A stretch of DNA of 64,000 bases from Geothermovivens sp964644845 (GCA_964644845.1 CAZXXS010000018.1:62001-126000); one strand, 5' to 3'; shown: positions 36,562 through 45,472, counted from the first letter of the stretch. The notes: generated by a model from the letters alone, not told the origin. Numbers and translations: made by a program.

Positions 36562-37239
36562 ATGGAGAGCGAGTCGCTAACACCGTCACAAATCGCGGGG
36601 ACAGCCGTGGGCCCAAGCTGGGTCGACGTACGACAACTTCCGGTACTGGCCATGTTCGGCACGCTCTGGACTGTGGCCGAGCTTCAACTCGGCAACCAAC
36701 TACACTGGGCACGTGTGCCTTTTGCGGGAGCTGTTCTAACGGCTGCGGCTCTCTTCGTGTTGGTGGCCGTGCGCAGGTTCGTGCCGCGACGTGGCTCTGT
36801 CGCGTCTGTCGCGCTGGTCGTGGCAGCCCTCAAGCTTGGGCTGGGTGGACCTGGAGCGCCGTACGCAGCTCTCGGGATTTTGCTCGAGAGCCTTTTCGTC
36901 GAGGCTCTGCTTCCCACGAAGCATCTCGGGCCTTTGTGGGCCTCACTGGCCGGAGCAGGGGCCATGAGTTGGTGTTTCGTTCACCCGTTCCTGACCCAAG
37001 GTCTGCTGGCTGGCAGCGGCATCCTCAAAATCTACGCCTTGCTCTTGCAGCACGGCGCCGCCCTCTTCGGTCTCGGACCGCACCACGGCTGGTACCTTTT
37101 CGCCATTCTCTGGGGCTTGCATGCCCTGACTGGGCTTGTAGTCGGGATCGGCGCCTGGCATTTCGCGGGACGTGTCCAGGCTCTCGCTTGCAACGCGGCT
37201 CACTCCGACGAACTACTTGGCAGTGCGAGGCTGCCGTGA
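36562..37239 (+). CDS. Multi-pass membrane protein, ECF S-component-like permease
   Basis: This protein of 225 residues has about six hydrophobic segments: VLAMFGTLWTVAELQLG, VPFAGAVLTAAALFVLVAV, VASVALVVAALKLGL, YAALGILLESLFVEALL, LWASLAGAGAMSWCFV and WYLFAILWGLHALTGLVVGI. Size and layout match substrate-binding S components of ECF transporters, though I see no motif that names a substrate. It is the first gene after the riboswitch and overlaps the receptor gene by one base. Upstream in-frame sequence runs through the terminators, so the ATG at 36562 is the only sensible start. No EcfT or EcfA is encoded nearby; the NTPase two genes on might supply energy. Substrate by context: molybdate, tungstate or a cofactor precursor. 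Confidence 0.65.
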   Translation: MESESLTPSQIAGTAVGPSWVDVRQLPVLAMFGTLWTVAELQLGNQLHWARVPFAGAVLTAAALFVLVAVRRFVPRRGSVASVALVVAALKLGLGGPGAPYAALGILLESLFVEALLPTKHLGPLWASLAGAGAMSWCFVHPFLTQGLLAGSGILKIYALLLQHGAALFGLGPHHGWYLFAILWGLHALTGLVVGIGAWHFAGRVQALACNAAHSDELLGSARLP

Positions 37240-39140
37240 TGCGCGGGATCTTGAGCACAGCGTTCGCGGTTTGTCTGCTCCTGTCGCGCCCCGCCGCAGC
37301 TCAGGAGCAGGTCGACTACACGCTGGGAGAAATCGTCGTCACCGCAACCCGTCTACCCGATCCGCCCTACGGCACCGACATCTTCAGCCACCTGGCGCTT
37401 CGAGAAGGCACAACCGTGACTACTACCGCCCAGGCTCTCAACTTCTCGCCATCCCTGCACGTGACTGTTGGCTCCAAAGGCGAAGCGCGGCTTTACCTGC
37501 GAGGTTTCTCGCAACGGGAGGTTGTGCTGCTTTTCGACGGTCACCCCATTTACGAACCGTTTTTTGGCTCGATGGACCTGAGCCAGTTCCCGATCGAAAG
37601 CGTAGCCAGAATCAAGGTGGCCAAAGGGCCGGCTTCGGCTCTTTACGGGCCCAACGCCCTGGGCGGCGTGGTGAACCTGGTCACCTACGGTCCTCCGCTC
37701 TCGACGCACTCCTGGGCGATCCTCGCAGCAGGCAGCGGTGGTTACACCAGGCTCAGCCTGCGACACGGGGGAAAGCGTGGCCGCCTGTACTACTGGACGG
37801 CGTTGAGCCGGACCAAACAGTTCGGTTACCCCCTGTCCGGCAGGTTTACAGCAACGAACCGAGAGGACGGCGGGCTTCGTGACAACAGCGATGCCCGCAG
37901 CTTCAATCTGTACGGCAAACTGGGCTGGCAGAAGCCCGGCAAAGGCGAGTGGGCGATTTCCGCGGGCGCCACCCGCGCTGCCAGAGGCGTACCCCCTGCT
38001 ACACGCGGTTTCCGTCCACGCTACTGGCGCTTTCCGGAGTGGACACGTCAGTTTGTGGACCTGAGCGGCCAGTTTCACCGGCGCCAAAACCTGTCCGTGC
38101 ACATCAAGACCTACGCCGAAGCTTTTGACAACACCCTGGAGGCCTACAAAGGGTCCGATTTTTCCCAGCGCCGCTGGACGAGCACGTACCGCAACCGGGT
38201 TGTGGGTGTACAAACCCTTCTGAACTGGCGTCCGAAACACAACTTGCGTCTCAACGCATCCGTCAGCGACAAAGTGGATCTCGTCCGCATTCAGGATGAC
38301 CTCGGGAAACCCTGGAGAACCTACCGGGCCGCCACGGTGTCCAGCGGTTTCGAGACTCACTGGTCGCCCTCGGCCCGTTTCGAAACCCTGGCGGGAATGA
38401 GCTTCGACTGGTTGCGTGCTGAGAGCTCCCGCCACCTGACCTCGGTCAACCCGCAGCTCGGTCTGATCTACCGCCTGACGCCGACCATTTCGGTACGTTG
38501 GCTTTCGGGCCGCAAGTCGCGTTTCCCTACGCTCAAAGAGTGGTACGGGGCCTTCAGTGGCAACGCACACCTGCGCCCCGAGGAAGCGTGGACACACGAA
38601 TTCGCCTTGCGCGCGACGCCCTCTTCCGGCTTTCAGCTCGATCTTGCGTTCTTTCGCAGCCACTTGCGTGATCTCATTCAGCAACACGGTCGCGGGCAAC
38701 CGTTTGAGAATCTCGATCAGGCCGAGCTGCAGGGCATCGAGGCCTCGGCAAGCATCCGTGTTCCGCACCGAGCAGCGCTTTCGCTGGGTCTGAATCTTTT
38801 GAACGCAACAGACCCCGTCACCGGTGCTCCTCTCGATTACCGCCCCCGGTACAAGGCCAGCCTCTACGCCCACGTGTCCCTGGCCCGGGGAGTCAGCGTG
38901 ACGACCGTTGCACGCTCCGTTGGCAGCCGTCCCTACCACGTGTACGACCGAACTGGCCGTCTCCCCGCTTACAGCGTGGTCGATGTCACGCTCTACCTGC
39001 CGTCGGTCAGGGGATTGCGTCCGTTTGCCGCCGTTAACAACGTTTTCGACGCAAACTACGAGGACGAATTCGGCTACCCCATGCCGGGGCGCCAAATCAG
39101 GGCTGGTGTTGAGCTTGCAGCCGGAGACCAGCACCAATGA
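37239..39140 (+). CDS. TonB-dependent outer-membrane receptor (BtuB-like)
   Basis: This protein of 633 residues has a signal peptide (MRGILSTAFAVCLLLSRPAAA), a TonB box/plug start LGEIVVTATRLP, and the plug motifs LYLRGFSQREVVLLFDG and PASALYGPNALGGVVNLVT. A 22-strand-type barrel ends in RQIRAGVELAAG. It imports a scarce ligand across the outer membrane with TonB energy. Resemblance to BtuB alone would suggest a cobamide, but the leader RNA and neighbours suggest a molybdenum-related ligand. ATG 37239 overlaps the previous stop (TGATG), and the stop overlaps the next start (ATGA), so three genes are coupled. The frame is open far upstream only because the previous gene lacks stops in it. Confidence 0.9.
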   Translation: MRGILSTAFAVCLLLSRPAAAQEQVDYTLGEIVVTATRLPDPPYGTDIFSHLALREGTTVTTTAQALNFSPSLHVTVGSKGEARLYLRGFSQREVVLLFDGHPIYEPFFGSMDLSQFPIESVARIKVAKGPASALYGPNALGGVVNLVTYGPPLSTHSWAILAAGSGGYTRLSLRHGGKRGRLYYWTALSRTKQFGYPLSGRFTATNREDGGLRDNSDARSFNLYGKLGWQKPGKGEWAISAGATRAARGVPPATRGFRPRYWRFPEWTRQFVDLSGQFHRRQNLSVHIKTYAEAFDNTLEAYKGSDFSQRRWTSTYRNRVVGVQTLLNWRPKHNLRLNASVSDKVDLVRIQDDLGKPWRTYRAATVSSGFETHWSPSARFETLAGMSFDWLRAESSRHLTSVNPQLGLIYRLTPTISVRWLSGRKSRFPTLKEWYGAFSGNAHLRPEEAWTHEFALRATPSSGFQLDLAFFRSHLRDLIQQHGRGQPFENLDQAELQGIEASASIRVPHRAALSLGLNLLNATDPVTGAPLDYRPRYKASLYAHVSLARGVSVTTVARSVGSRPYHVYDRTGRLPAYSVVDVTLYLPSVRGLRPFAAVNNVFDANYEDEFGYPMPGRQIRAGVELAAGDQHQ

Positions 39141-39727
39141 CGTCGTTTCACCCATACCCCACTCCTCTGGACCGGGTGGTCCTGGCCGGACCTCCCCGCA
39201 TTTTCATCACAGGTCCCCGTCGGGTTGGCAAGTCGACCCTCGTACGAGCCGTCTTAGCCCAGAGCGACAGCGCCTGCGGGTTTCTGGTTATCCAGGCTAC
39301 CCCTTCCTCGGTGGAAGGGTACGACCTCTTGCTCCTCCCCCAGGGAAACCGCGTCCCGCTGGCGCGCAAGCGTTGGCCACGGGGGGCGCGTTTTGGCGCG
39401 TGGCGTTTCCACACGGAAATCTTCGATGACGTGCTTGCACGACACCTGAGCCGCTGTGCTTTGCCAGGCCACCTCACAGTGCTCGACGAGCTTGGCTTCG
39501 TCGAACGAAACAACGAACCGTTCCGCGCGGCCGTGGCAAGGGCTTTGTTGCGTCCCGGCCCCCTGCTCGGCGTGGTGCAGCTACGGGCACTCCCGAACTG
39601 GTTACCCCTTCTGCGTCGCGCCAACGTGCCCCTGATTTACCTCTCCGCAACCAACCGCGCGGACTGGCAGCGAATTCTCTCCGACTTGTTTCGGCGTGTT
39701 CCCAGCGCGCAAGCCGGTTGGTCTTGA
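39137..39727 (+). CDS. THEP1-like P-loop NTPase
   Basis: This protein of 196 residues has a Walker A IFITGPRRVGKSTL near residue 28 and a Walker B-like LTVLDELGFVERNN near residue 115, followed by an arginine-rich region. This pattern fits the nucleoside-triphosphatase THEP1/DUF265 family (COG1618 type), whose physiological role is poorly known. It overlaps the receptor gene by 4 bp. In this operon it could energise or regulate the membrane component, or act on a phosphorylated cofactor precursor; both are inference. Confidence 0.75.
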   Translation: MTSFHPYPTPLDRVVLAGPPRIFITGPRRVGKSTLVRAVLAQSDSACGFLVIQATPSSVEGYDLLLLPQGNRVPLARKRWPRGARFGAWRFHTEIFDDVLARHLSRCALPGHLTVLDELGFVERNNEPFRAAVARALLRPGPLLGVVQLRALPNWLPLLRRANVPLIYLSATNRADWQRILSDLFRRVPSAQAGWS

Positions 39728-39928
39728 TTCTCGCAAGCGACCTCTGAGCGAGAAAACGCCAGCCAAGATTCCGGGAGGGCACAAATCAATTCGGGGAAGC
39801 GCCGTGACGAACCCTCGGAGTGGTCTCCCGTCCAGTGGGCACAGCGCCGTCCGCGCCCCCTGGAGTGCTGCACACCAGCCCAGGTGCTCACCGGTCGGTC
39901 GTCAAAAGGGGGGATTCTCCACACGAGA
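39728..39928. other. Intergenic stretch before activator element copy 2
   Basis: I see no gene, no T-tract terminator and no repeats here. The three-gene operon upstream therefore has no clear terminator before the next sigma-54 promoter. Confidence 0.4.
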
Positions 39929-39956
39929 GTGACGGCATGCCGTCACCTGTGACGGT
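39929..39956. promoter_or_regulatory. Upstream activator element, copy 2, with perfect 18-bp palindrome
   Basis: GTGACGGCATGCCGTCAC (39929-39946) is a perfect palindrome, followed by CTGTGACGGT, a direct repeat of the half-site GTGACGG. Of 27 bases, 24 match the copy at 36146 with one gap. Its first base is 114 bp upstream of the -24 box at 40043. It is a typical enhancer arrangement for an NtrC-type activator. Confidence 0.7.
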
Positions 39957-40042
39957 GGGCTGATCCTTGAAGTGTGCCTTTACACAAAACCTGACCCCCT
40001 CTCTTGCTTGTTTTTACTAACCTTACTCAAATTGAACACCTC

Positions 40043-40057
40043 CGGCACATCTGTTGC
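40043..40057 (+). promoter_or_regulatory. Sigma-54 (-24/-12) promoter of the porin/nap/HAO gene cluster
   Basis: CGGCAC (40043-40048, 5/6 of TGGCAC), 5-bp spacer ATCTG, then TTGC (4/4). The predicted start is near 40069 and leaves a leader of about 67 nt before the porin ATG, which has GCAGGAGGTG as SD. The enhancer-like palindrome lies 114 bp upstream. Confidence 0.72.
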
Positions 40058-40135
40058 GACAGCGCAAGAGCTGGACGACTGCACAGTGGGAGAATTCTGT
40101 TCTGAACTCTGTGAACCAAACAAGCAGGAGGTGCC

Positions 40136-41602
40136 ATGAGAGGGAGGAGTTTGTTGGTAGCAGTTGTCGGCTTTGCTTTTCTCCTCAGCGGTGGGGCTGT
40201 ACTTGCCCAAGGCGTTCCCGTCAACGTTCACGGCGTGTACACCGCCTGGGGTCTGTCGCAGAACAAGTTTTTCCTGGGCAAGAAGGAAGGCAAAGACGAC
40301 TACTGGGTACAAATGCTCCGCTTCCGTCTGGCTGTTGGCAACGAGAATTTACAGGCCATCACCCGCTTTGACATGGCGCAGGGTTGGTGGGGCGTGGACA
40401 ACATGGAACGGCGCAAAACGCCTGGCAGCGCCAGCGCGCTGTTCGACATGAAGGACACCAACTACCTGCTGCACGTTGATCAGGCCTACGTCGCCTTCAA
40501 GATCCCCGACACCAAGGTTGCCTTCCGAGTCGGTCGCCAGAGTTACCGGCTTGGGAACAAGCTGGTGCTCGATTGCAACCTGGACGGGGCACAGATGGAC
40601 GTCGGGTTCAGCAAGGGCAAACTGACGTTGGGTTGGGCCAAGATGTTCGAAGGCGTCGACGGTCTGAGCGACAAATCCAAAGTCAGCCCAGACTGGCGCG
40701 GCAACACCGATGCCCGCGATGCGGACGTGGTTTTCGCCAGTTTGGACCAGAAGCTGGCTGACAAGCACCGGATCAACCTGTTCGGTCTCTACTACAAGGA
40801 CCGCGGCACGTCTGACGGCACCAGCTACCTTCTCGATGGGCTCGACTACTTCATGGCCAGGTTCTCTCCCAACATCAGCAGCCTGGCTGCCGTAGGTGCT
40901 GCTGGGAATTTCAAGTTCGGCAAACTCAGTCTCGACGCCGAGGTCGACATCCTCACGGGTGAGGATGACGTGCCGAACTCGATGGACAACAATCCGAAAC
41001 AGAAGTACGATGTGAACAACGGCGACATCTCCGGCATGAATCTGTACCTCAAGCCTACCCTGGCGGTAAACGACAAGCTTTCCCTGGGCGCCGTGATTGG
41101 GCGGGGTACTGGAGACGACGACTGGACCGGCGGCAAAGGCAACGTCAACCGGCTGCGCACGGTCGGCTTCTTCTACGTCACGGAGATCTGGGAAGACTCC
41201 ATCATGCCAGACGAGGAAGGCATCACCCCGCAGGGTCTGGGTGCCCCGAACACCCGCGGCTACCGCGAGTTCGAGAACACCACCCTGTTGCAGCTAAACG
41301 CTACTCTGAAGCCCACTCCCAAGCTTTCGATTTTCGCCTCAGCAAGCCTAATCAAAGCCACGCAGCCCATCCACGCCTGGCAGGCTGACGGCAACAAGGT
41401 GACGATCCTGGGGGCTTCGTCTACCGACATCGGCAAGGAAGTGGATTTCAAGATCGATTACAAGATTTACAAGAACCTGATCTGGACGCTGCGCGGCGGC
41501 TACCTGGCCGTTGGCGACGCAGCCTGCTACCTGATCAACGGCACCAACAAGTGGAAAGAGAACCCAACTGAGCTCAAGATGACCCTGACGTACAAGTTCT
41601 AA
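40136..41602 (+). CDS. Outer-membrane porin (alginate-export/beta-barrel type)
   Basis: This protein of 488 residues has a signal peptide (LLVAVVGFAFLLSGGAVLAQG) and then alternating amphipathic strands throughout, for example VAFRVGRQSYRLGNKLVLD, DVVFASLDQKLADKHRINLFGLYYK and KLSLDAEVDILTG, ending with the aromatic C-terminal strand MTLTYKF. This matches the alginate-export-like barrel family common before respiratory loci. It probably lets nitrate, nitrite or formate-like small anions through the outer membrane. It is the first gene after the sigma-54 promoter, so its expression is tied to the respiratory genes. Confidence 0.8.
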   Translation: MRGRSLLVAVVGFAFLLSGGAVLAQGVPVNVHGVYTAWGLSQNKFFLGKKEGKDDYWVQMLRFRLAVGNENLQAITRFDMAQGWWGVDNMERRKTPGSASALFDMKDTNYLLHVDQAYVAFKIPDTKVAFRVGRQSYRLGNKLVLDCNLDGAQMDVGFSKGKLTLGWAKMFEGVDGLSDKSKVSPDWRGNTDARDADVVFASLDQKLADKHRINLFGLYYKDRGTSDGTSYLLDGLDYFMARFSPNISSLAAVGAAGNFKFGKLSLDAEVDILTGEDDVPNSMDNNPKQKYDVNNGDISGMNLYLKPTLAVNDKLSLGAVIGRGTGDDDWTGGKGNVNRLRTVGFFYVTEIWEDSIMPDEEGITPQGLGAPNTRGYREFENTTLLQLNATLKPTPKLSIFASASLIKATQPIHAWQADGNKVTILGASSTDIGKEVDFKIDYKIYKNLIWTLRGGYLAVGDAACYLINGTNKWKENPTELKMTLTYKF

Positions 41603-41643
41603 GGAGCGCAGTTGGCCCGTAACCCAGTACCGAGGAGGTAACC

Positions 41644-42093
41644 ATGATGAAAAAGGCATGGTTTGCAGTGGCCGTTCTTGCTGTTGCGGCACTGGCCTGG
41701 GTGCTCCTCGCCGGGGCGCACTCCTCGCCTCCACCCACACCCGCTCAGCAAACGGTGAAAGCGGACCAACATCCGGGCTACCCGGAGAACAAAGCAGAGC
41801 TCGAGGCAACCACGTGCCGGGAATGTCACAGCCAGGTCACACCCGAAGTGTACAAAGAGTGGTCGCAGAGCAAACACGGCGTGGACAACGTCCGTTGCTT
41901 TGTTTGCCATGGGGACTTCAAAACCTTCAAGAAGACCCCCAGCGTTGAGACCTGTCGCGGCTGCCACGCGGATCAGTTCGACAACATCCGCATGCCGGAG
42001 GGCAAAACGGACAAGACCTGCTGGAGTTGCCATCCGGCGCACGGGCTCACCGTGCACAAAACCTACAAGACCAGGCCTTCGCCCCTGTACTGA
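41644..42093 (+). CDS. Tetraheme c-type cytochrome, NapM-like
   Basis: This protein of 149 residues has an N-terminal hydrophobic anchor or signal (WFAVAVLAVAALAWVLLAGA) and exactly four CxxCH sites: CRECH, CFVCH, CRGCH and CWSCH. Small tetraheme cytochromes in this position, just before napA, correspond to NapM of the napCMADGH operon of Desulfovibrio desulfuricans. It should carry electrons in the periplasm to NapA. No NapB is encoded in this cluster, so this protein could take that role. SD GAGGAGG lies at about 41633-41638. Confidence 0.85.
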   Translation: MMKKAWFAVAVLAVAALAWVLLAGAHSSPPPTPAQQTVKADQHPGYPENKAELEATTCRECHSQVTPEVYKEWSQSKHGVDNVRCFVCHGDFKTFKKTPSVETCRGCHADQFDNIRMPEGKTDKTCWSCHPAHGLTVHKTYKTRPSPLY

Positions 42094-42178
42094 GAACATC
42101 AGCACGGCGAAAGTCGGGCCCTTTACCGAATCGTGAGGATGTCACTTGCTTGCGAACGCTCGAAAAGGAGGTAAGACC

Positions 42179-44527
42179 ATGAGTGTCACCCGTCGTGATT
42201 TTCTGAAGACCACGGCGGCGGCCACGGTGGCCTCGACATTAGGGGTGAAATTGGCCATCCCGACTCCAGCCTCGGCTCAGAACGACGTGGACAAATGGGT
42301 CCGAGGCACGTGTCGCTACTGTGGGGTGGGATGCCGCATTTACCTCGGGGTCAAGAATGGCAAAGCCGTTGCTGTAAAAGGCGTTCCGGAAGCCAAGACA
42401 AACTTTGGCTTCATCTGCATGAAGGCTTTCTTGCAGTACAAAATCTACCACCATCCGGACCGCCTCAAATACCCGCTCCTGCGCAAGGGCAACAAGTTCG
42501 TGCGCATCAGCTGGGATCAGGCGCTCGATCTGATGGCCGAAAAGTTCGCAGACGCCATCAAGAAACACGGACCGGACTCGGTCGCCTACTACGGTTCTGG
42601 CCAGGCTCTCACCGAGGAAACCTACCTGGCGCAGAAGATCTTCCGCGCCGGCATCGGCACCAGCAACGTGGACGGCAATCCGCGTCTGTGCATGGCCAGC
42701 GCCGTGGGCGGCTACCTGACCACCTTCGGGGCTGATGAACCCTCAGGTTCGTACTCCGACATCGAACATGCCACCTGTTTCTTCCTCATCGGCACCAACC
42801 AGTCCGAGGCTCACCCGATCATCTTCCGCCGGGTGATGACTCGCAAGCTCGACAACCCCGACAAGGTTAAGGTCATCGTTGCGGATCCGCGAATCACACC
42901 TACTTCGCGAATCGCGGACTTGCACCTCCAGTTCCTGCCGGGAACCGATCTGGCCGTCATGCACGCCATGGCCCAGGTGATCATCGAAGAAGGCCTGTAC
43001 AACAAAGATTTTGTGGAAAAGTACGTGGCCTTCAAGACGGTGGGACCGGACGGCAAGCCCAAGAACATGACTTTTGACGAGTACAAGCAGTTCCTGCAGG
43101 ACTTCACACCCGAGAAGGCCGAGCAGATTTCCAAGTGCCCGGCCGACAAGATTCGTCAAGCAGCACGCTGGTTCGCCAAGTCAGAAAATACCTTCTCGAT
43201 GTGGACGATGGGTTTGAACCAGCGCACTCGCGGCGTCTGGGCGAACAACCTGGTTCACAATTTGCATCTCCTGACGGGGCAAATTGGCAAGATCGGTGCG
43301 GACTCATTCTCCCTGACTGGCCAGCCGAACGCGTGCGGCGGGGTCCGCGAAGCCGGCGGCCTTTGCCACATCTTGCCAGGCCACCGCAAAGTGGCCAATC
43401 CGAAGCACCGCGCCGAAATCGCCAAGATCTGGAACATCCCTGTGGAACGCATGCCCAAGAAGCCCGGCTACCACACCGTGGAGATGTTCCGAGCCCTCGG
43501 TGACGGCAGGGTCAAAGCCATCATCATCCTTTGCACCAACCCGGCCCAATCGCTGCCAAACGTTGGGCCCGTGCGGGAGGGCTTCAAACGCAAGGACAAC
43601 TTTGTGGTCGTTTTTGAAGCCTACCCAAGCCGGACAGCTGAGCTCGCCGATCTGGTGCTTCCTACCCCCATTCTGTTCGAAAAGGAAGGCGTGTACGGCT
43701 GTTCCGAGCACCGTTCGCAGTACACCTTCAAAGCTCTCGATCCCCCAGGCGAAGCAAAACCGGAGATCTGGGCGCTGCGCGAGTTCTCCATTCGCCTCGG
43801 GAAGAAGCTCAACGATCCCGTGTTCACACAAATCGTGGATCACCTCAAAAGTACCGAGGACATTTGGAACGAGTACCGCAAGTGCACCAAGGGACGCGAC
43901 ATGGACCTGTGGGGTGCCACGTACGAACGTTTGAAGAAGCTGCCCGACGGCTTGCAGTGGCCGGTTCCCACCGTGGATCATCCCGGAACCTCGAAACGCT
44001 ACGTGAAGGGCATGGACGTGCTGGCCACAGGGCCGGAGGCCATCCAGTTCTACGGTCACCCGGACAAACGCGGGTGGATTTGGGCCAGACCGTACAAAGG
44101 CCCGGCTGAGCCACCGGACAAAGAGTACCCGTTCTACCTGACCACCATCCGCGTCATCGAGCACTGGCACACGATGACGATGACGGGCCGTGTACCCGAG
44201 CTGATGCGTGGTTTCTGGCACACGTACGTGGAAATCAATCCCAAAGACGCCAAGAAGCTTGGCATCAGCAACGGCGACATGGTCGAGATTGTCAGCCGCC
44301 GCGGCAAGGTGGTTGTGCCCGCCAAAGTCGTGGAAGGTCCAATCGAAGGCGTGGTCGCCGTGCCCTGGCACGATCAAAACATGCAGCGCATGATCAACTT
44401 CGTGACCATCGATGCCTTCGATCCCGGATCGAAGCAACCCGAGTTCAAGATTTGCGCCGTCAAGATCCGGAAAGTGTCCGGCCCGAAACGGCTCAAACCG
44501 ACGATCGTCGATCTCAACATCGTGTAG
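42179..44527 (+). CDS. napA: Periplasmic nitrate reductase catalytic subunit
   Basis: This molybdopterin oxidoreductase of 782 residues begins with a twin-arginine signal (MSVTRRDFLKTTAAAT). One [4Fe-4S] cluster is bound by Cys45, 48, 52 and 80 (GTCRYCGVGC...GFICM). The Mo ligand Cys171 lies in NPRLCMASAV, the pattern of NapA nitrate reductases, and MGD-binding segments follow (GTNQSEAHPI, QPNACGGVREAG). It reduces nitrate to nitrite in the periplasm and needs the bis-MGD made with MobA. SD GGAGGT lies 12 bp before this ATG; an upstream in-frame TTG (42146) would spoil the TAT signal. Eighty bases separate it from napD. Confidence 0.94.
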   Translation: MSVTRRDFLKTTAAATVASTLGVKLAIPTPASAQNDVDKWVRGTCRYCGVGCRIYLGVKNGKAVAVKGVPEAKTNFGFICMKAFLQYKIYHHPDRLKYPLLRKGNKFVRISWDQALDLMAEKFADAIKKHGPDSVAYYGSGQALTEETYLAQKIFRAGIGTSNVDGNPRLCMASAVGGYLTTFGADEPSGSYSDIEHATCFFLIGTNQSEAHPIIFRRVMTRKLDNPDKVKVIVADPRITPTSRIADLHLQFLPGTDLAVMHAMAQVIIEEGLYNKDFVEKYVAFKTVGPDGKPKNMTFDEYKQFLQDFTPEKAEQISKCPADKIRQAARWFAKSENTFSMWTMGLNQRTRGVWANNLVHNLHLLTGQIGKIGADSFSLTGQPNACGGVREAGGLCHILPGHRKVANPKHRAEIAKIWNIPVERMPKKPGYHTVEMFRALGDGRVKAIIILCTNPAQSLPNVGPVREGFKRKDNFVVVFEAYPSRTAELADLVLPTPILFEKEGVYGCSEHRSQYTFKALDPPGEAKPEIWALREFSIRLGKKLNDPVFTQIVDHLKSTEDIWNEYRKCTKGRDMDLWGATYERLKKLPDGLQWPVPTVDHPGTSKRYVKGMDVLATGPEAIQFYGHPDKRGWIWARPYKGPAEPPDKEYPFYLTTIRVIEHWHTMTMTGRVPELMRGFWHTYVEINPKDAKKLGISNGDMVEIVSRRGKVVVPAKVVEGPIEGVVAVPWHDQNMQRMINFVTIDAFDPGSKQPEFKICAVKIRKVSGPKRLKPTIVDLNIV

Positions 44528-44538
44528 ACCTCTTGACC

Positions 44539-44572
44539 GCCCGGGTTTCTCTCTCAGGAGGGGAACCCGGGC
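44539..44572 (+). terminator. Hairpin between napA and napD (attenuator or 3'-end stabiliser)
   Basis: GCCCGGGTT (44539-44547) and AACCCGGGC (44564-44572) form a perfect 9-bp stem; the 16-nt loop can fold further (CTC/GAG). ATCGTTTGTTTC follows, a weak T-tract. This may lower expression of napDGH relative to napA or protect the napA message. Confidence 0.6.
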
Positions 44573-44607
44573 ATCGTTTGTTTCTGGAACGCAGAGTGAG
44601 GAGCCCC

Positions 44608-44904
44608 ATGCCAATTGCCGGTTTAGCAGTGCTCGTCAAACCCGACCGCACCGACGCAGTTCGGGAAACCCTCTCCAGCATGGAGTGCGTGGAGGTTTAC
44701 GGAGCCGACGACAAAGGCAACCTGATTGTCGTGCTCGACTGCGCTTCCACAGAGCAGATGCGCGAAGTGGAGAAGAATCTCCGCCAGGTGGACGGTGTCG
44801 TGAACGTGGCAGGAGTGTACTACAACTTCGAGGACATCCTGGATGCCCCGGACGAATTCGAGAGCAAACGCGGCGAAAGCGCTCTCCTCGAAGCCAACAC
44901 CTGA
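44608..44904 (+). CDS. napD: NapA maturation chaperone
   Basis: This protein of 98 residues has the NapD fold pattern: GLAVLVKPDRTDAVRETL, ECVEVYGADDKGNLIVVLD, MREVEKNLRQVDGVVNVAGVYYNFED. NapD binds the twin-arginine signal of NapA and delays its export until the cofactor is inserted. SD GTGAGGAG; the frame is open upstream only by chance. It is followed at once by napG in an overlapping frame. Confidence 0.9.
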   Translation: MPIAGLAVLVKPDRTDAVRETLSSMECVEVYGADDKGNLIVVLDCASTEQMREVEKNLRQVDGVVNVAGVYYNFEDILDAPDEFESKRGESALLEANT

Positions 44905-45472
44905 GAACAGCAGAGACATTCCGAGGCGCGACTTCCTCCGCCTGGCGGGTCTCGCCGCACTGGCCGTAACAGGAGGAGTGGAACACGTTTATCACGGCCC
45001 GGTGGGCAGAAACCACCTTCGCCCACCGGGTGCCGTACGGGAACGGGATTTCCTCGCGACGTGCATCCGTTGTGGGCGTTGCGCCGAAGTGTGCCCCTAC
45101 CGGTCCATCCGCATTTTGGGACCCGCCAAGGGGCTACACGTCGGCACGCCTCTCATCGACGCGGAAAAGATTCCGTGTTACCTCTGCATGAAATGCGTCG
45201 AGGTTTGTCCCTCCGGCGCCCTTAAGCCCGTACCTGCCGAAGAAGCGGGAATGGGCCTTGCACACATCATCGAAGAGACATGTTGGGCTTACAATGGAAC
45301 TGCCCTCTGCAGGGCTTGCTACGACATTTGTCCCTTGAAAGACCGTGCCATCAAACTTGAGCGTCTGAAGCCCATCATCATTGAGAACGCGTGCGTTGGT
45401 TGTGGCGCGTGCGTGAAAGCCTGTCCGGTGACGCCGGAGCGCGCCATTTACGTCGATCCGCCCAGGCCGTAG
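44843..45472 (+). CDS. napG: Ferredoxin-type protein NapG
   Basis: This protein of about 209 residues has a twin-arginine signal (RRDFLRLAGLAALAV) and four [4Fe-4S] motifs: CIRCGRCAEVCP, CYLCMKCVEVCP, CRACYDICPL and CVGCGACVKACP. NapG is the periplasmic iron-sulfur partner of NapH that carries electrons from quinol to the reductase. The ATG at 44843 lies within napD (62-bp overlap). No other ATG, GTG or TTG is available before the signal, so coupling to napD is likely. Confidence 0.88.
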   Translation: MPRTNSRANAAKALSSKPTPENSRDIPRRDFLRLAGLAALAVTGGVEHVYHGPVGRNHLRPPGAVRERDFLATCIRCGRCAEVCPYRSIRILGPAKGLHVGTPLIDAEKIPCYLCMKCVEVCPSGALKPVPAEEAGMGLAHIIEETCWAYNGTALCRACYDICPLKDRAIKLERLKPIIIENACVGCGACVKACPVTPERAIYVDPPRP

